Shown: positions 1 through 6,842, counted from the stretch's first letter. The stretch is 16,596 nt of DNA from Candidatus Saccharimonadota bacterium (GCA_900556885.1 UNSQ01000015.1:1-16596); one strand, 5' to 3'. The notes: generated by a model not told the origin, from the sequence alone. Made by a program: numbers and translations.

Positions 1-79
1 TAGCCCCAAAGTAATTACCTATGTGGATGTTGTTGTTGGCGCGCACGCCAGTGAGGATGACGGGTTTTGATGGTTTCAT
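1..79 (-). CDS. trpS: Tryptophanyl-tRNA synthetase, N-terminal fragment cut by the window edge
   Basis: Only the first 26 codons are inside the window, starting at the ATG at 79-77. The translation begins MKPSKPVILTGVRANNN and continues IHIGNYFGA. This matches the start of bacterial TrpRS, where a short beta strand ending in TG precedes the class I signature in its TrpRS form (HIGN instead of HIGH), which binds ATP. The enzyme charges tRNA-Trp in the cytoplasm. There is no Shine-Dalgarno. A TATAAT box lies 7 nt before the ATG, so the transcript may be leaderless. The identification rests on a short stretch, but the motif and its position are characteristic. TyrRS is the nearest alternative, less likely because its HIGH region starts further from the N-terminus. 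Confidence 0.8.
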   Translation of the reverse strand, partial: MKPSKPVILTGVRANNNIHIGNYFGA

Positions 80-86
80 TAAGTAT

Positions 87-95
87 ATTATAGCA
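87..95 (-). promoter_or_regulatory. Extended -10 promoter of trpS, probably leaderless
   Basis: Read on the minus strand the sequence is TGC-TATAAT, a perfect -10 hexamer (87-92) with a TGn extension. Exactly 7 nt lie between the hexamer and the trpS ATG. Transcription normally starts about 6-8 nt after the hexamer, so the mRNA would begin at or next to the ATG. No convincing -35 box was found. Confidence 0.6.
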
Positions 96-419
96 TTATT
101 CGATCGTTAAGTAATGGGACGATAGTTGTTGCTTTATAATCTTTAAAGATTTTTTATATGTAGACGCTATATCATTTTCTATCTTTCGTATGGCTGATAC
201 ATCACTTTGGGATGTTGCTATGCCATCAAAGTTACTTGCTAAATCATCCCAGTCAATTGTTGGATAGTCAACTTTATCGCAGTCAGTCAATCTCGCCATT
301 GCAAAACACAATACATCAAGCGACACGGCCGTCCCGATTTTGTCTTGTGAATCTCGGTAGAGATCAATGATTTCGCGAGCAATGATAGTCTGTCGTATAC
401 GGTTATTATCAGCTTTCAT
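96..419 (-). CDS. Hypothetical protein, 107 aa, translationally coupled to the HAM1-like gene
   Basis: A 107-residue protein that I do not recognise. It has no signal peptide or membrane segment and looks soluble and largely helical, with a Lys-rich C-terminal helix. The middle is acidic (for example DCDKVDYPTIDWDDLASNFD), and the two cysteines do not form a motif. Its ATG overlaps the stop codon of the upstream HAM1-like gene as ATGA, so the two are almost certainly co-transcribed and translationally coupled. That coupling supports it being real and hints at a related role. It ends 16 nt before the trpS start, with the trpS promoter in the gap. No function is proposed. Confidence 0.6.
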   Translation of the reverse strand: MKADNNRIRQTIIAREIIDLYRDSQDKIGTAVSLDVLCFAMARLTDCDKVDYPTIDWDDLASNFDGIATSQSDVSAIRKIENDIASTYKKSLKIIKQQLSSHYLTIE

Positions 420-1006
420 GCATCTATTAAATAATCCCGCAGCATCGCGAGCCCATCAACTTTCTCAATTATCGTCAGATATTCCTGCCATTCTTCGTCG
501 TTCAGTTCTGCCAAACTACGGCCAGGAAAGCTCGGGTGTCCATAAATATATAACAATTCCGTCCAGCCATGGAGATTATTGCCACGTGGCTCGTCGGTGA
601 TAAATCCCTCTTCGTTAGCTACGAAAATGTGGTCTTTTTCGCCGTCAAAATAGCCAACCGCAAAAGAAAAGATAGCTCGACGATCAGTCTCGCCTTTCAT
701 CAACTTGATAATGCCGGGATAACTAAAGCTATTCAGTAGCAATTTAACAAACGGCCCCGGAAATCCTTTCAGCGCCGGAATGAAAAAACCGCGGTCATCA
801 ACGACCAGGCGCTTGTTTGGAAACGCTTTCTTGGCTTGAGATAATTTGCTTTTTGCAATCGTCTGAATATCTAGTCCTCGCCCTTCGTCAAAATCATAAT
901 CGAGCTGCCTTAAATCAACACCAAGCGGCTGGAGGAGTTCTTGAAGACTGGTGAATTTGCTGTGATTGGAAGTGATAAAATAAATTGGGCTATTCTCTTG
1001 TTTCAT
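416..1006 (-). CDS. HAM1/RdgB-family (ITPase-like) nucleoside triphosphate pyrophosphatase, divergent copy
   Basis: A 196-residue protein of the HAM1/Maf-like ITPase superfamily, whose members hydrolyse non-canonical purine NTPs such as ITP, dITP and XTP to the monophosphate and PPi. Visible motifs are TSNHSK (residues 12-17, the nucleotide-binding TxNxxK), DIQTIAKSKLSQA (about 46-58), VVDDRGF (68-74, the catalytic acidic pair) and GFPGPFVK (81-88). The length is normal. It is clearly different from the canonical RdgB at 13327-13974, so the genome carries two members. DRG in place of the usual DSG at the active site suggests altered specificity. It begins right after copy A of the 57-bp repeat, which supplies its TATACT box 7 nt before the ATG, with no Shine-Dalgarno. 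The downstream 107-aa gene overlaps its stop. Confidence 0.8.
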   Translation of the reverse strand: MKQENSPIYFITSNHSKFTSLQELLQPLGVDLRQLDYDFDEGRGLDIQTIAKSKLSQAKKAFPNKRLVVDDRGFFIPALKGFPGPFVKLLLNSFSYPGIIKLMKGETDRRAIFSFAVGYFDGEKDHIFVANEEGFITDEPRGNNLHGWTELLYIYGHPSFPGRSLAELNDEEWQEYLTIIEKVDGLAMLRDYLIDA

Positions 1007-1012
1007 GCTAAT

Positions 1013-1069
1013 AAGTATACGCTAGCTAACGTTATTTTGCATATTTCTAATGCTTGTGTCGTACGGAAT
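1013..1069. repeat. 57-bp direct repeat, copy A
   Basis: This stretch is 57 bp long and matches 1627-1683 with two substitutions (T/A context at the gctagc/gctaac step, and catat/cagat). Read on the minus strand it encodes the last 15 residues plus stop of the CYTH protein (IPYDTSIRN...NNVS), followed by a TATACT box. Here there is no CYTH gene in front of it, so it is a displaced 3' remnant. Its TATACT (1014-1019) now serves as the likely promoter element of the HAM1-like gene. Confidence 0.9.
1014..1019 (-). promoter_or_regulatory. -10 box of the HAM1-like gene, probably leaderless
   Basis: TATACT on the minus strand ends 7 nt before the ATG at 1006. There is no purine-rich ribosome-binding site in between. 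The box is the last part of repeat copy A. A clear -35 is not visible. Confidence 0.5.
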
Positions 1070-1082
1070 ATGAATGAGGAGA

Positions 1083-1606
1083 TTAGCCACCATTTTTCCA
1101 CTGCCTGGCACGTTGCAATAACTTATCGACATAAGCTGCTTTAAGTTTTTTATACGCTGACCTGTCGTAATTTGCTTGCTTGGCATATTGATATTTTATC
1201 TTTGAATATTGATCAGCTTCGTCATTGTGAGACCTTAGATAATCTCTGATAATTAAGAAGTTATCGTGCGTTTCAGTATTCGCGACCGCGAGGTGAATAT
1301 GAATATCGCCCCCTCGCCAGTTTCTTCTTGTCGGGACGCCAGGAAGATATACCCTTGACGGGAACTTGGATTTAATGAAGGAAAATATCCAATTGCTACC
1401 AATTTGTCCCGCAGCTCGTTCATGTGCTCGCTATCTTTAGCAGAAATAAGGATATCTAGGATATTTTTACCATCCAAACCAAGTACCGCGGTACTGCCGA
1501 CATGATGAATTTGCGAACTATCCGCAAGCACTAGCGCTAATTTATTTTTCACGCGCGTAAAGACAGCCGATATGTCTTTTTTGGATCTTTTAATTTCAAC
1601 CGACAT
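1083..1606 (-). pseudogene. GrpB-family (UPF0157, nucleotidyltransferase-like) gene with a single-base frameshift
   Basis: The N-terminal frame gives about 100 residues with the GrpB signature HHVGSTAV...GLDGKNILDILI (residues 34-54), then the frame is lost. From the run of five C at 1309-1313 (five G on the coding strand), the +1 frame continues as GGDIHIHLAVANTETHDNFL and then an YDRSAYKKLKAAYVDKLL stretch, ending at TAA 1083-1085. That is the standard C-terminal half of the family. One extra G in the run would give a single intact protein of 174 aa, the normal family length. The broken frame otherwise stops after 117 aa. GrpB proteins have a nucleotidyltransferase-like fold and little defined biochemistry. 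A good Shine-Dalgarno (AGGAGG, 5 nt before ATG) is present. The gene lies exactly between the two 57-bp repeats. It could be a real null, a phase-variable tract or a sequencing error. Confidence 0.85.
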
Positions 1607-1626
1607 AAGACCTCCTAAATTTAATC

Positions 1627-1683
1627 AAGTATACGCTAACTAACGTTATTTTGCAGATTTCTAATGCTTGTGTCGTACGGAAT
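1627..1683. repeat. 57-bp direct repeat, copy B (3' end of the CYTH gene)
   Basis: This is the copy in its native place: the last 15 codons and stop of the CYTH gene plus 9 bp downstream, including TATACT at 1628-1633 on the minus strand. It is 55/57 identical to copy A at 1013-1069. The 557 bp between the two copies hold only the grpB-like pseudogene with its ribosome-binding site. Its TATACT box lies 21 nt before the grpB start. Confidence 0.9.
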
Positions 1684-2211
1684 TTTCCATAATTTGCCGT
1701 CAATGTTCAGGTTTTTCAGAAAATTGCACATTTGCTGCTGAATGTTTTTTACGTCGGCACTATCTTCGGTCAAAACCTCCAGTTCAATAAATAGTCCTAG
1801 TCCAGCAACTTCGTCGATGCAGATCGTATAGTCCTCAGTTTTCGATTCAAGGCGGACTTTATCAACCGTAACGATTTCTTGCCAGCCCAGCGCTGTGAGC
1901 ATTTGGCGCGCCGTATTTCCGTCATCAACTACAAATTCATATTCATTAGACGCCAACTTCGTCTGTCCTTCAACTTTCAGCGTCATCAGGCTCCGTTGCA
2001 GCTCACCAGTTTCCGGATTAAGAACATCGCGCACTCGCATAATTTTTGAGCCAGGAACAATTGGCGCGTCAACTTGTTCGGGCAATAAAAACACCGTGTC
2101 AATTTGGCGTTTGCTTGAGATGGGCACGATGAATTGGCTTTTTAGTATGGCGATGAGATTATCGCGAGTAATATCAGACGCTAATTTGAATTTGGATTCG
2201 ATTTCAATCAT
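1636..2211 (-). CDS. CYTH-domain protein (CyaB / thiamine-triphosphatase-like)
   Basis: A 191-residue protein of the CYTH superfamily, which folds into a triphosphate tunnel that binds organic or inorganic triphosphates with divalent metals. The hallmark ExExK is at residues 3-7 (EIESK). Further tunnel residues appear as DT (38-39), RVRD (59-62), TLKVE (77-81), NEYEF (89-93), KVR (118-120) and DEVAGLGLFIELE (133-145). The length fits the class IV adenylyl cyclase / ThTPase type. The substrate cannot be read from the sequence; tripolyphosphate or thiamine triphosphate hydrolysis and cAMP synthesis are all known in the family. The start overlaps the stop of the upstream hydrolase as ATGA, so the two are coupled. 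The last 15 codons belong to the 57-bp duplicated segment. Confidence 0.88.
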   Translation of the reverse strand: MIEIESKFKLASDITRDNLIAILKSQFIVPISSKRQIDTVFLLPEQVDAPIVPGSKIMRVRDVLNPETGELQRSLMTLKVEGQTKLASNEYEFVVDDGNTARQMLTALGWQEIVTVDKVRLESKTEDYTICIDEVAGLGLFIELEVLTEDSADVKNIQQQMCNFLKNLNIDGKLWKIPYDTSIRNLQNNVS

Positions 2212-3071
2212 AAGCTTCCTCGTTTGGGCTTCGCTATAGGGCGATTTGTTTTTGGTGAATATTTTCCCGCCAAATACTCTTTTATAATTTCCGACAATTT
2301 CTTCGCATATTTGTCGGTTATTTCATGCCGCTGAGTTGCCATTGACGTATGAGTGATATTGTTATGATCTTTTGCTAATTTCTTCAGGTTTCTCTCTACA
2401 ATCAGCGGATCAAGCTTTCCAGACAAAATAGCAATCGGAAGAGTGAGCTTAGCAATGTCATTCATTGTCGTCTGATTGATAATCGCAGTGTTCAGAGCGA
2501 TTAAAAACGACTCGGCGGTAACTTCATCAGCCTTAAATCCAGCATCAGGCCAGATATTGTGCCGATCAGCGAATTGCAAAAAACGTTTCGAGCTGCGCGG
2601 ATGACTATTGAAAAACTCATAAAGCGCACGCAAAATCTTCTCTGGATGATGATTTTTTTCGTCAACCCTTGGATAATATATCGGCGGACTACACAAAATC
2701 AGCGACTTGCTTAACTTCGGATATTGCTTGGCGAGCTCTACGGCAGCCAGCGACCCCATAGAATGACCGATGATAATATCTACGTGATTTATGAATTCCC
2801 TACGCAAAGTGGCGACAATACTTGCGGCTTGGTCGTGAACATTGTAGGATTTCCAATCAGGCTTGGGCGAATTGCCAAATCCCAGCATGTCAATTGCTAT
2901 AACTCGCGTATCCTTCGGTAAATACGGCTCCAGCGGCGTCCATGTTTTCCAGGATGTGCCTAATCCATGAATAAGTAAAATCGTCGCTTTCGGTTTTTCC
3001 GGACGAGAAAAATAATGCACGTTCAATGCATATGGAATCCGTAACCAGCGATGAATAATCTTGTCCAACAT
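2208..3071 (-). CDS. Alpha/beta-fold hydrolase
   Basis: A 287-residue alpha/beta hydrolase. Visible are the oxyanion-hole HG in LLIHGLGTSWKTW (residues 32-44), the nucleophile elbow GHSMGS with Ser104, the acid Asp221 in SGKLDPLI, and His249 near the C-terminus in TQRHEIT. The full catalytic triad is therefore present. A helical cap follows the elbow (about 135-205). The Lys/Arg-rich tail after residue 265 is beyond the fold. No signal peptide, so cytoplasmic. The substrate is unknown; esterases, lipases and haloperoxidase-like enzymes share this layout. It heads a two-gene unit with the CYTH gene (4-bp overlap). A TATACT box 6 nt before the ATG and the lack of a Shine-Dalgarno suggest a leaderless message. 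Confidence 0.88.
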   Translation of the reverse strand: MLDKIIHRWLRIPYALNVHYFSRPEKPKATILLIHGLGTSWKTWTPLEPYLPKDTRVIAIDMLGFGNSPKPDWKSYNVHDQAASIVATLRREFINHVDIIIGHSMGSLAAVELAKQYPKLSKSLILCSPPIYYPRVDEKNHHPEKILRALYEFFNSHPRSSKRFLQFADRHNIWPDAGFKADEVTAESFLIALNTAIINQTTMNDIAKLTLPIAILSGKLDPLIVERNLKKLAKDHNNITHTSMATQRHEITDKYAKKLSEIIKEYLAGKYSPKTNRPIAKPKRGSL

Positions 3072-3077
3072 ATTTTT

Positions 3078-3083
3078 AGTATA
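3078..3083 (-). promoter_or_regulatory. -10 box of the hydrolase-CYTH unit, probably leaderless
   Basis: TATACT on the minus strand is separated from the hydrolase ATG (3071) by 6 nt of A/T. It sits immediately after the terminator of the ribosomal operon, so this unit needs its own promoter. No Shine-Dalgarno is present. Confidence 0.55.
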
Positions 3084-3088
3084 CTATG

Positions 3089-3123
3089 AAAATACTCCGC
3101 CTGCATGTGAAACGGAGTATTTT
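3089..3123 (-). terminator. Rho-independent terminator of the infA-rpsI operon
   Basis: A perfect 11-bp inverted repeat, aaaatactccg / cggagtatttt, with a 13-nt loop, ending in a T tract in the minus direction. It lies 18 nt after the rpsI stop codon and just before the promoter of the next unit. Confidence 0.85.
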
Positions 3124-3141
3124 GTGATAGCCTTTTCTGTA

Positions 3142-3540
3142 CTAACGCTTAGAGAATTGTTCGCGCTTACGAGCAGAACGAAGACCGTACTTCTTGCGCT
3201 CTTTCTCGCGTGGGTCGCGCTTCAATAGTTCAGCCTTCTTTAGAACTGGACGCAGATCGGCGTGAGCAGCTGTCAAAGCCTTTGCAATGCCAAGCTTGAT
3301 AGCGTCAACTTGACCAGCTAAGCCACCACCCTTAACTAGGATAGTAACGTCGAATTCTTTTTGCTTGCTGACAATTGCAAGTGGATCGGTTACTTCTGCT
3401 AGAAGAGTTTTGTTGCCATCCAGGTACTCAGCAGCAGGCTTGCCATTGATTGTAATGGTGCCTTTGCCAGGAAGTAGGCGAACGCTTGCTGAAGCACTCT
3501 TGCGTCGTCCTAGGCCGTAGAAATAAGTATCAGCAGCCAT
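3142..3540 (-). CDS. rpsI: 30S ribosomal protein S9 (uS9)
   Basis: A 132-residue S9. It starts with YFYGLGRRKSASASVRL, the conserved N-terminal GTGRRK-like strand, and ends with the conserved basic tail KYGLRSARKREQFSKR, whose last residues reach the P-site tRNA in known ribosomes. The length is normal. The ATG lies 1 nt after the rplM stop, the usual rplM-rpsI pairing. It is the last gene of the operon, with a terminator directly downstream. Confidence 0.97.
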   Translation of the reverse strand: MAADTYFYGLGRRKSASASVRLLPGKGTITINGKPAAEYLDGNKTLLAEVTDPLAIVSKQKEFDVTILVKGGGLAGQVDAIKLGIAKALTAAHADLRPVLKKAELLKRDPREKERKKYGLRSARKREQFSKR

Positions 3541-3541
3541 A

Positions 3542-3973
3542 TTACTTTACCTCAACTTTCTCTGGTGTTTGTGCTGTGTGAGCATGGTCGCTACCAGCAA
3601 AAATGCGTAGACGCTTTAGGCGCTCTGCTTGCAATTTATTCTTTGGCAACATACCTTTAACAGCTTCTTCAATAATTCGCTCTGGGTGGCGTTCGCGCAT
3701 TTCTTTGAATTGCGTTTCCTTAATTCCACCTGGGAAACCACTGTGGCGATAGTAATACTTATCAGTTTCCTTGTATCCAGTAACAACTGTCTGCGCAGCA
3801 TTGATAACAACTACGTAGTCGCCACCGTCAATGTGAGGAGTGTAAGTTGGCTTGTATTTACCAGTCAAATGCTTAGCAATTTCTGTAGCCAAACGTCCAA
3901 GTGGTAATTCGCTAGCGTCAAACAATACCCAACGGCGAGAAACTTCAGATGGTTTTTGTGAATAAGTCTTCAT
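3542..3973 (-). CDS. rplM: 50S ribosomal protein L13 (uL13)
   Basis: A 143-residue L13, an early-assembling large-subunit protein. Conserved segments are RRWVLFDASELPLGRLA (near residue 14), LTGKYKPTYTPHIDGGDYVV (about 36-55), a YYRHSGFPGG motif (about 74-83) and AVKGMLPKNKL (about 103-113). The frame is open further upstream to an ATG at 4096, but the start at 3973 is preferred: it has a strong AAGGAAGG site just upstream, begins where the family begins, and leaves only 1 nt after the rplQ stop. Confidence 0.97.
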   Translation of the reverse strand: MKTYSQKPSEVSRRWVLFDASELPLGRLATEIAKHLTGKYKPTYTPHIDGGDYVVVINAAQTVVTGYKETDKYYYRHSGFPGGIKETQFKEMRERHPERIIEEAVKGMLPKNKLQAERLKRLRIFAGSDHAHTAQTPEKVEVK

Positions 3974-3974
3974 C

Positions 3975-4361
3975 TTATTTTCCTTCCTTTGGCATTGGTT
4001 TAATATCGTCAACAAACTCGATAATCGCCATTTGAGCGCCGTCGCCGACTCGCAAACGTGTTCGTTCAACGCGAACGTGTCCGCTGGTTCGACCACTTAG
4101 CTGTGGCGCGATTTCATCAACTAGTTTGTAAGCAGCGGCGCGTGTGCTTAATGCCGCAATCACCTGACGTCGGCTAGCTAGGTCACCCTTTTTAGCCTTG
4201 GTGATGATTTTTTCAATGTGGCGCTTTAGTTCCTTAGCCTTTGGCAAGGTGGTTTCGATTTTTCCGTGCTCAACCAGACTTGTAGCCAAACCCTTCAGTA
4301 AGGCTCGTCGCTGATCACGCTCGCGGCCGAACTTGCGCCCTTGATATCCGTGTCTATGCAT
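3975..4361 (-). CDS. rplQ: 50S ribosomal protein L17 (bL17)
   Basis: A 128-residue L17 located near the exit-tunnel side of the large subunit. The N-terminal MHRHGYQGRKFGRERDQRRA and the following LLKGLATSLVEHGKIETTL are diagnostic. The C-terminus has the TRLRVGDGAQMAIIEFV strand typical of the family. It follows rpoA by 2 nt, the standard rpoA-rplQ order. Confidence 0.97.
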   Translation of the reverse strand: MHRHGYQGRKFGRERDQRRALLKGLATSLVEHGKIETTLPKAKELKRHIEKIITKAKKGDLASRRQVIAALSTRAAAYKLVDEIAPQLSGRTSGHVRVERTRLRVGDGAQMAIIEFVDDIKPMPKEGK

Positions 4362-4363
4362 AG

Positions 4364-5287
4364 TTAAAACTCCAACTCCGCCATCTTGTCACGTACTTCG
4401 TCTAGTGCCTTTGAACCGAAACCTTTCAATTCTCGCAAATCTTGCTCAGTCAAAGTTACCAAATCGCGAATAGTGCGGATTTCATTGTTAATTAGCGCGT
4501 TCGTCGTGCGGGCGCTTAAGTTTAGCTCTTCGATTGGCATTGCTAGCTCTGACTCTTCGTCTTCCTTAGCTGCACCAAGTGCTGGCGCGCCAGTTACCAT
4601 CGTGTTGCCAGCCAAAGCTGTGTATTGATTGACGAGGATCGCTGCTGCTTCTTCGAACGCCTCACGAGGTGTGATTGTGCCGTTAGTTTCAACAGTGATT
4701 GCCAATTTGTCCAAGTTTGTCTCCTGACCAACACGAGTTGAGTCGACTTTGTAGCGAACGCGTAGAACTGGTGAGTACATTGCGTCGATAGCAATCATGT
4801 CGCTGTGCAAACGCTTTTCGCTTGACTCTTCAATTGTCTGATAACCGCAACCTGCCTCAACTACCAAATCCATAACCAAATGCTTGTTTGGGTCGTCGAT
4901 TGTAGCAATTACTTGCTCTGGGTTAACAACTTCAACGTCAGCATTAGTTTTAATGTCAGCAGCAGTTACTTCGCCAGCGCCAGATTTCTCAATGCGTAGT
5001 TCAACTGGATCGTCAGTAAATACGCGTAGGTGAACGTTTTTCAAGTTCAACATAATGTCGACAACATCTTCTTTGATGCCCTCAACAGTAGTAAACTCGT
5101 GAGTTGCGCCTTCAATTTTGAAAGCCACAACCGCGCCACCGCGAACGCTTGACAATAGAACGCGTCGCAATGAGTTACCAAGAGTATTACCGTAGCCTGG
5201 GTGAAGTGGCTCGATTAGAAAAGTAGCACTGGTTTCTGAAATGTCATCAACGCTCGCGAGTGCTGGATTGTAAATTGCTTTTGCCAT
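4364..5287 (-). CDS. rpoA: DNA-directed RNA polymerase subunit alpha
   Basis: A 307-residue alpha subunit, whose N-terminal domain dimerises and scaffolds beta and beta-prime. The N-domain carries IEPLHPGYGNTLGNSLRRVL (about residues 26-45) and EGATHEFTTVEGIKEDVVDI (about 59-78). A Glu-rich linker near 240-250 leads to the C-terminal domain from about 252, with LNLSARTTNALINN, where the Arg and Asn correspond to E. coli R265 and N268 that bind UP-element DNA, followed by LKGFGSKALDEV. Both domains are complete, so UP-element or activator contacts are possible. The gene has a GGGAAG-type ribosome-binding site in the 21-nt gap after rpsD. Confidence 0.97.
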   Translation of the reverse strand: MAKAIYNPALASVDDISETSATFLIEPLHPGYGNTLGNSLRRVLLSSVRGGAVVAFKIEGATHEFTTVEGIKEDVVDIMLNLKNVHLRVFTDDPVELRIEKSGAGEVTAADIKTNADVEVVNPEQVIATIDDPNKHLVMDLVVEAGCGYQTIEESSEKRLHSDMIAIDAMYSPVLRVRYKVDSTRVGQETNLDKLAITVETNGTITPREAFEEAAAILVNQYTALAGNTMVTGAPALGAAKEDEESELAMPIEELNLSARTTNALINNEIRTIRDLVTLTEQDLRELKGFGSKALDEVRDKMAELEF

Positions 5288-5308
5288 AATTCTTCCCTAA
5301 CCCTTCTT

Positions 5309-5929
5309 TTATCGTGAGTAATACTCAACAATTAATTGCTCGTTGATGTCAGCTTCTGCTTCCTCGCGCTTTGGCAAACCAGTTACTTCAATCTTCAGCT
5401 TCTTGCTATCAGCTTTTAGCCAGCTTAATGGACCTTGGACTGAATTGTTGATTACATCGTCAATTCGTGTAAAGTACTCTGACTTGGTACTCTTTGGACG
5501 AACCGTGATGACATCGCCAGCTTTAACACGAATCGATGGAATATCGACGCGTCGGCCGTTCAATTCAAAGTGTCCGTGGCTAACTAGTTGACGAGCTGCG
5601 CGGCGTGATACGGCAAATCCAGAACGATAAACAACGTTATCCAAACGGCGCTCTAATAGCTTCAGCAAGTTTTCGCCCGCCAAACCTTCTTGGGCGCGTG
5701 TTGCTTCGTCCATCAAGCGAGCAAACTGCTTTTCAACTAGGCCGTACAAGCGACGAACCTTCTGCTTTTCACGAAGCTGCGTAGCATATAGACTTGGCTT
5801 ATTCTGTCGACCATGTGCGTGTTGACCTGGAATGCCAGATTTCTTCGCCAAAATTTTATGTGCTTTTGGATGAAGCGCATAACCTTCGCGGCGGCTTTGC
5901 TTGACAATTGGTGAATTATCTCGTGCCAT
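5309..5929 (-). CDS. rpsD: 30S ribosomal protein S4 (uS4), zinc-free type
   Basis: A 206-residue S4, a primary 16S rRNA binder. The S4 RNA-binding domain is clear at ERRLDNVVYRSGFAVSRRAA (about 92-111) followed by RQLVSHGHFELNGRRV. The N-terminus reads MARDNSPIVKQSRREGYAL with no cysteines, so the CxxC...C zinc cluster of the C+ form is absent. The HGRQNKPSLYATQLREKQK segment (about 39-57) is conserved. It starts 2 nt after rpsK. Confidence 0.97.
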   Translation of the reverse strand: MARDNSPIVKQSRREGYALHPKAHKILAKKSGIPGQHAHGRQNKPSLYATQLREKQKVRRLYGLVEKQFARLMDEATRAQEGLAGENLLKLLERRLDNVVYRSGFAVSRRAARQLVSHGHFELNGRRVDIPSIRVKAGDVITVRPKSTKSEYFTRIDDVINNSVQGPLSWLKADSKKLKIEVTGLPKREEAEADINEQLIVEYYSR

Positions 5930-5931
5930 AA

Positions 5932-6321
5932 TTATGCCCTCCGTGCCTTTCGTGGACGAACACCGCCGTGAGGCACGCCAGTTACGTCCTTAATGCTTTC
6001 TACTGAGATGTCGAAGGCGCTGACCGCACGAATAGCGGCATCACGTCCCAAACCGACACCTTTCACGAAAACGTCAACAGACTTCAAGCCGTATTGAGAT
6101 TTCGCAGCTTCAGCAGCTTTTTCAGCAGCAACCTGTGAAGCATAGGCTGTACCTTTTTTGCTTCCACGGAAACCACATGCACCAGCTGATGAAGCGGTTA
6201 GCACGTTACCCTTCTTGTCGGAAAAAGTAACGATAGTATTGTTAAATGTTGCCTGAATGTGCAGCTGACCAGCTGGGACTGATCGGCGCTGCTTCTTCTT
6301 GGTAGATTTTGCGTCTGCCAT
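5932..6321 (-). CDS. rpsK: 30S ribosomal protein S11 (uS11)
   Basis: A 129-residue S11 of the small-subunit platform. Diagnostic stretches are GQLHIQATFNNTIVTFSD (about 18-35), SSAGACGFRGSKKGTAYASQ (about 44-63) and the C-terminal DVTGVPHGGVRPRKARRA. The length is normal. An AAAGGA site precedes the ATG in a 15-nt gap after rpsM. Confidence 0.97.
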   Translation of the reverse strand: MADAKSTKKKQRRSVPAGQLHIQATFNNTIVTFSDKKGNVLTASSAGACGFRGSKKGTAYASQVAAEKAAEAAKSQYGLKSVDVFVKGVGLGRDAAIRAVSAFDISVESIKDVTGVPHGGVRPRKARRA

Positions 6322-6336
6322 TTCTTAGTCCTTTCT

Positions 6337-6723
6337 TTAGGTCTTACTTGCTGCTTTTGGTTGTGTACCGCCCACGGCGATGGCGCGACCCTTGCGAGTT
6401 CGTGCATTCGTACGAGTCCGCTGTCCGCGTGTTGGCAGTCCTGCTTTGTGGCGAAGACCGCGATAGGCGTTGATGTCCTTCAAGCGCTTAATATTATTTG
6501 CCACCAAGCGCTGGAGATCACCTTCAACGGTGTATTCGCTGTCAATAATTTCGCGAATCTTGTTTTCTTCAGCCTCGGTGAGATCTTTCACCCGAGTGGT
6601 CGGCTCAATTTTAGCCGCCGCAAGGATGCTCGAAGCGTGCTTTGGCCCAATACCGTAAATATAGGTGAGCGCAATTTGCACCTGCTTCTCTGTTGGGATA
6701 ACTACCCCAGCAATTCGAGCCAT
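6337..6723 (-). CDS. rpsM: 30S ribosomal protein S13 (uS13)
   Basis: A 128-residue S13 of the 30S head. It opens with [10 protein letters not shown] and the helix-two-turn-helix signature [17 protein letters not shown] (about 18-34), and has the C-terminal [20 protein letters not shown] (about 90-109), then a basic tail. The start lies 2 nt after the rpmJ stop, preserving the canonical infA-rpmJ-rpsM-rpsK-rpsD-rpoA-rplQ order. Confidence 0.97.
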   Translation of the reverse strand: MARIAGVVIPTEKQVQIALTYIYGIGPKHASSILAAAKIEPTTRVKDLTEAEENKIREIIDSEYTVEGDLQRLVANNIKRLKDINAYRGLRHKAGLPTRGQRTRTNARTRKGRAIAVGGTQPKAASKT

Positions 6724-6725
6724 GC

Positions 6726-6842
6726 TTAACCCTGCCTTTGCTTGTTCTTAGGTTTTTTCTTGTTGATGATATATAGTCGGCCTTTGCGGCGAACGAACTT
6801 ATCATCGGGACTGATTTTTTTCACACCTGCACGAACTTTCAT
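6726..6842 (-). CDS. rpmJ: 50S ribosomal protein L36 (bL36), cysteine-free type
   Basis: A 38-residue L36, a small rRNA-clamping protein of the large subunit. It begins [20 protein letters not shown] and ends with the conserved KPKNKQRQG. The zinc ligands of the classical form (two Cys in KxCxxC, a third Cys, and His) are all replaced: Ser11, Asp14, Asn27 and Lys32 occupy those places, so this is the C- form. It sits between infA and rpsM as expected. A GGGAG purine stretch lies about 13 nt upstream, rather distant for a ribosome-binding site. Confidence 0.95.
   Translation of the reverse strand: MKVRAGVKKISPDDKFVRRKGRLYIINKKKPKNKQRQG

Noticed and set aside
941..1144. Plus-strand open frame across repeat copy A
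   Set aside because: It lies over the repeat, the HAM1-like start and the grpB C-terminal region, has no ribosome-binding site, and its translation has no recognisable character. The minus-strand reading explains all of it.
1013..1683. 57-bp repeat as an IS or transposon end
   Set aside because: The repeats are direct, encode the end of a host gene, and contain no transposase or inverted termini.
3974..4096. Longer rplM reading frame starting at 4096
   Set aside because: The extra 41 residues lie inside rplQ and are unlike L13. The ATG at 3973 has an excellent ribosome-binding site and the normal L13 N-terminus.
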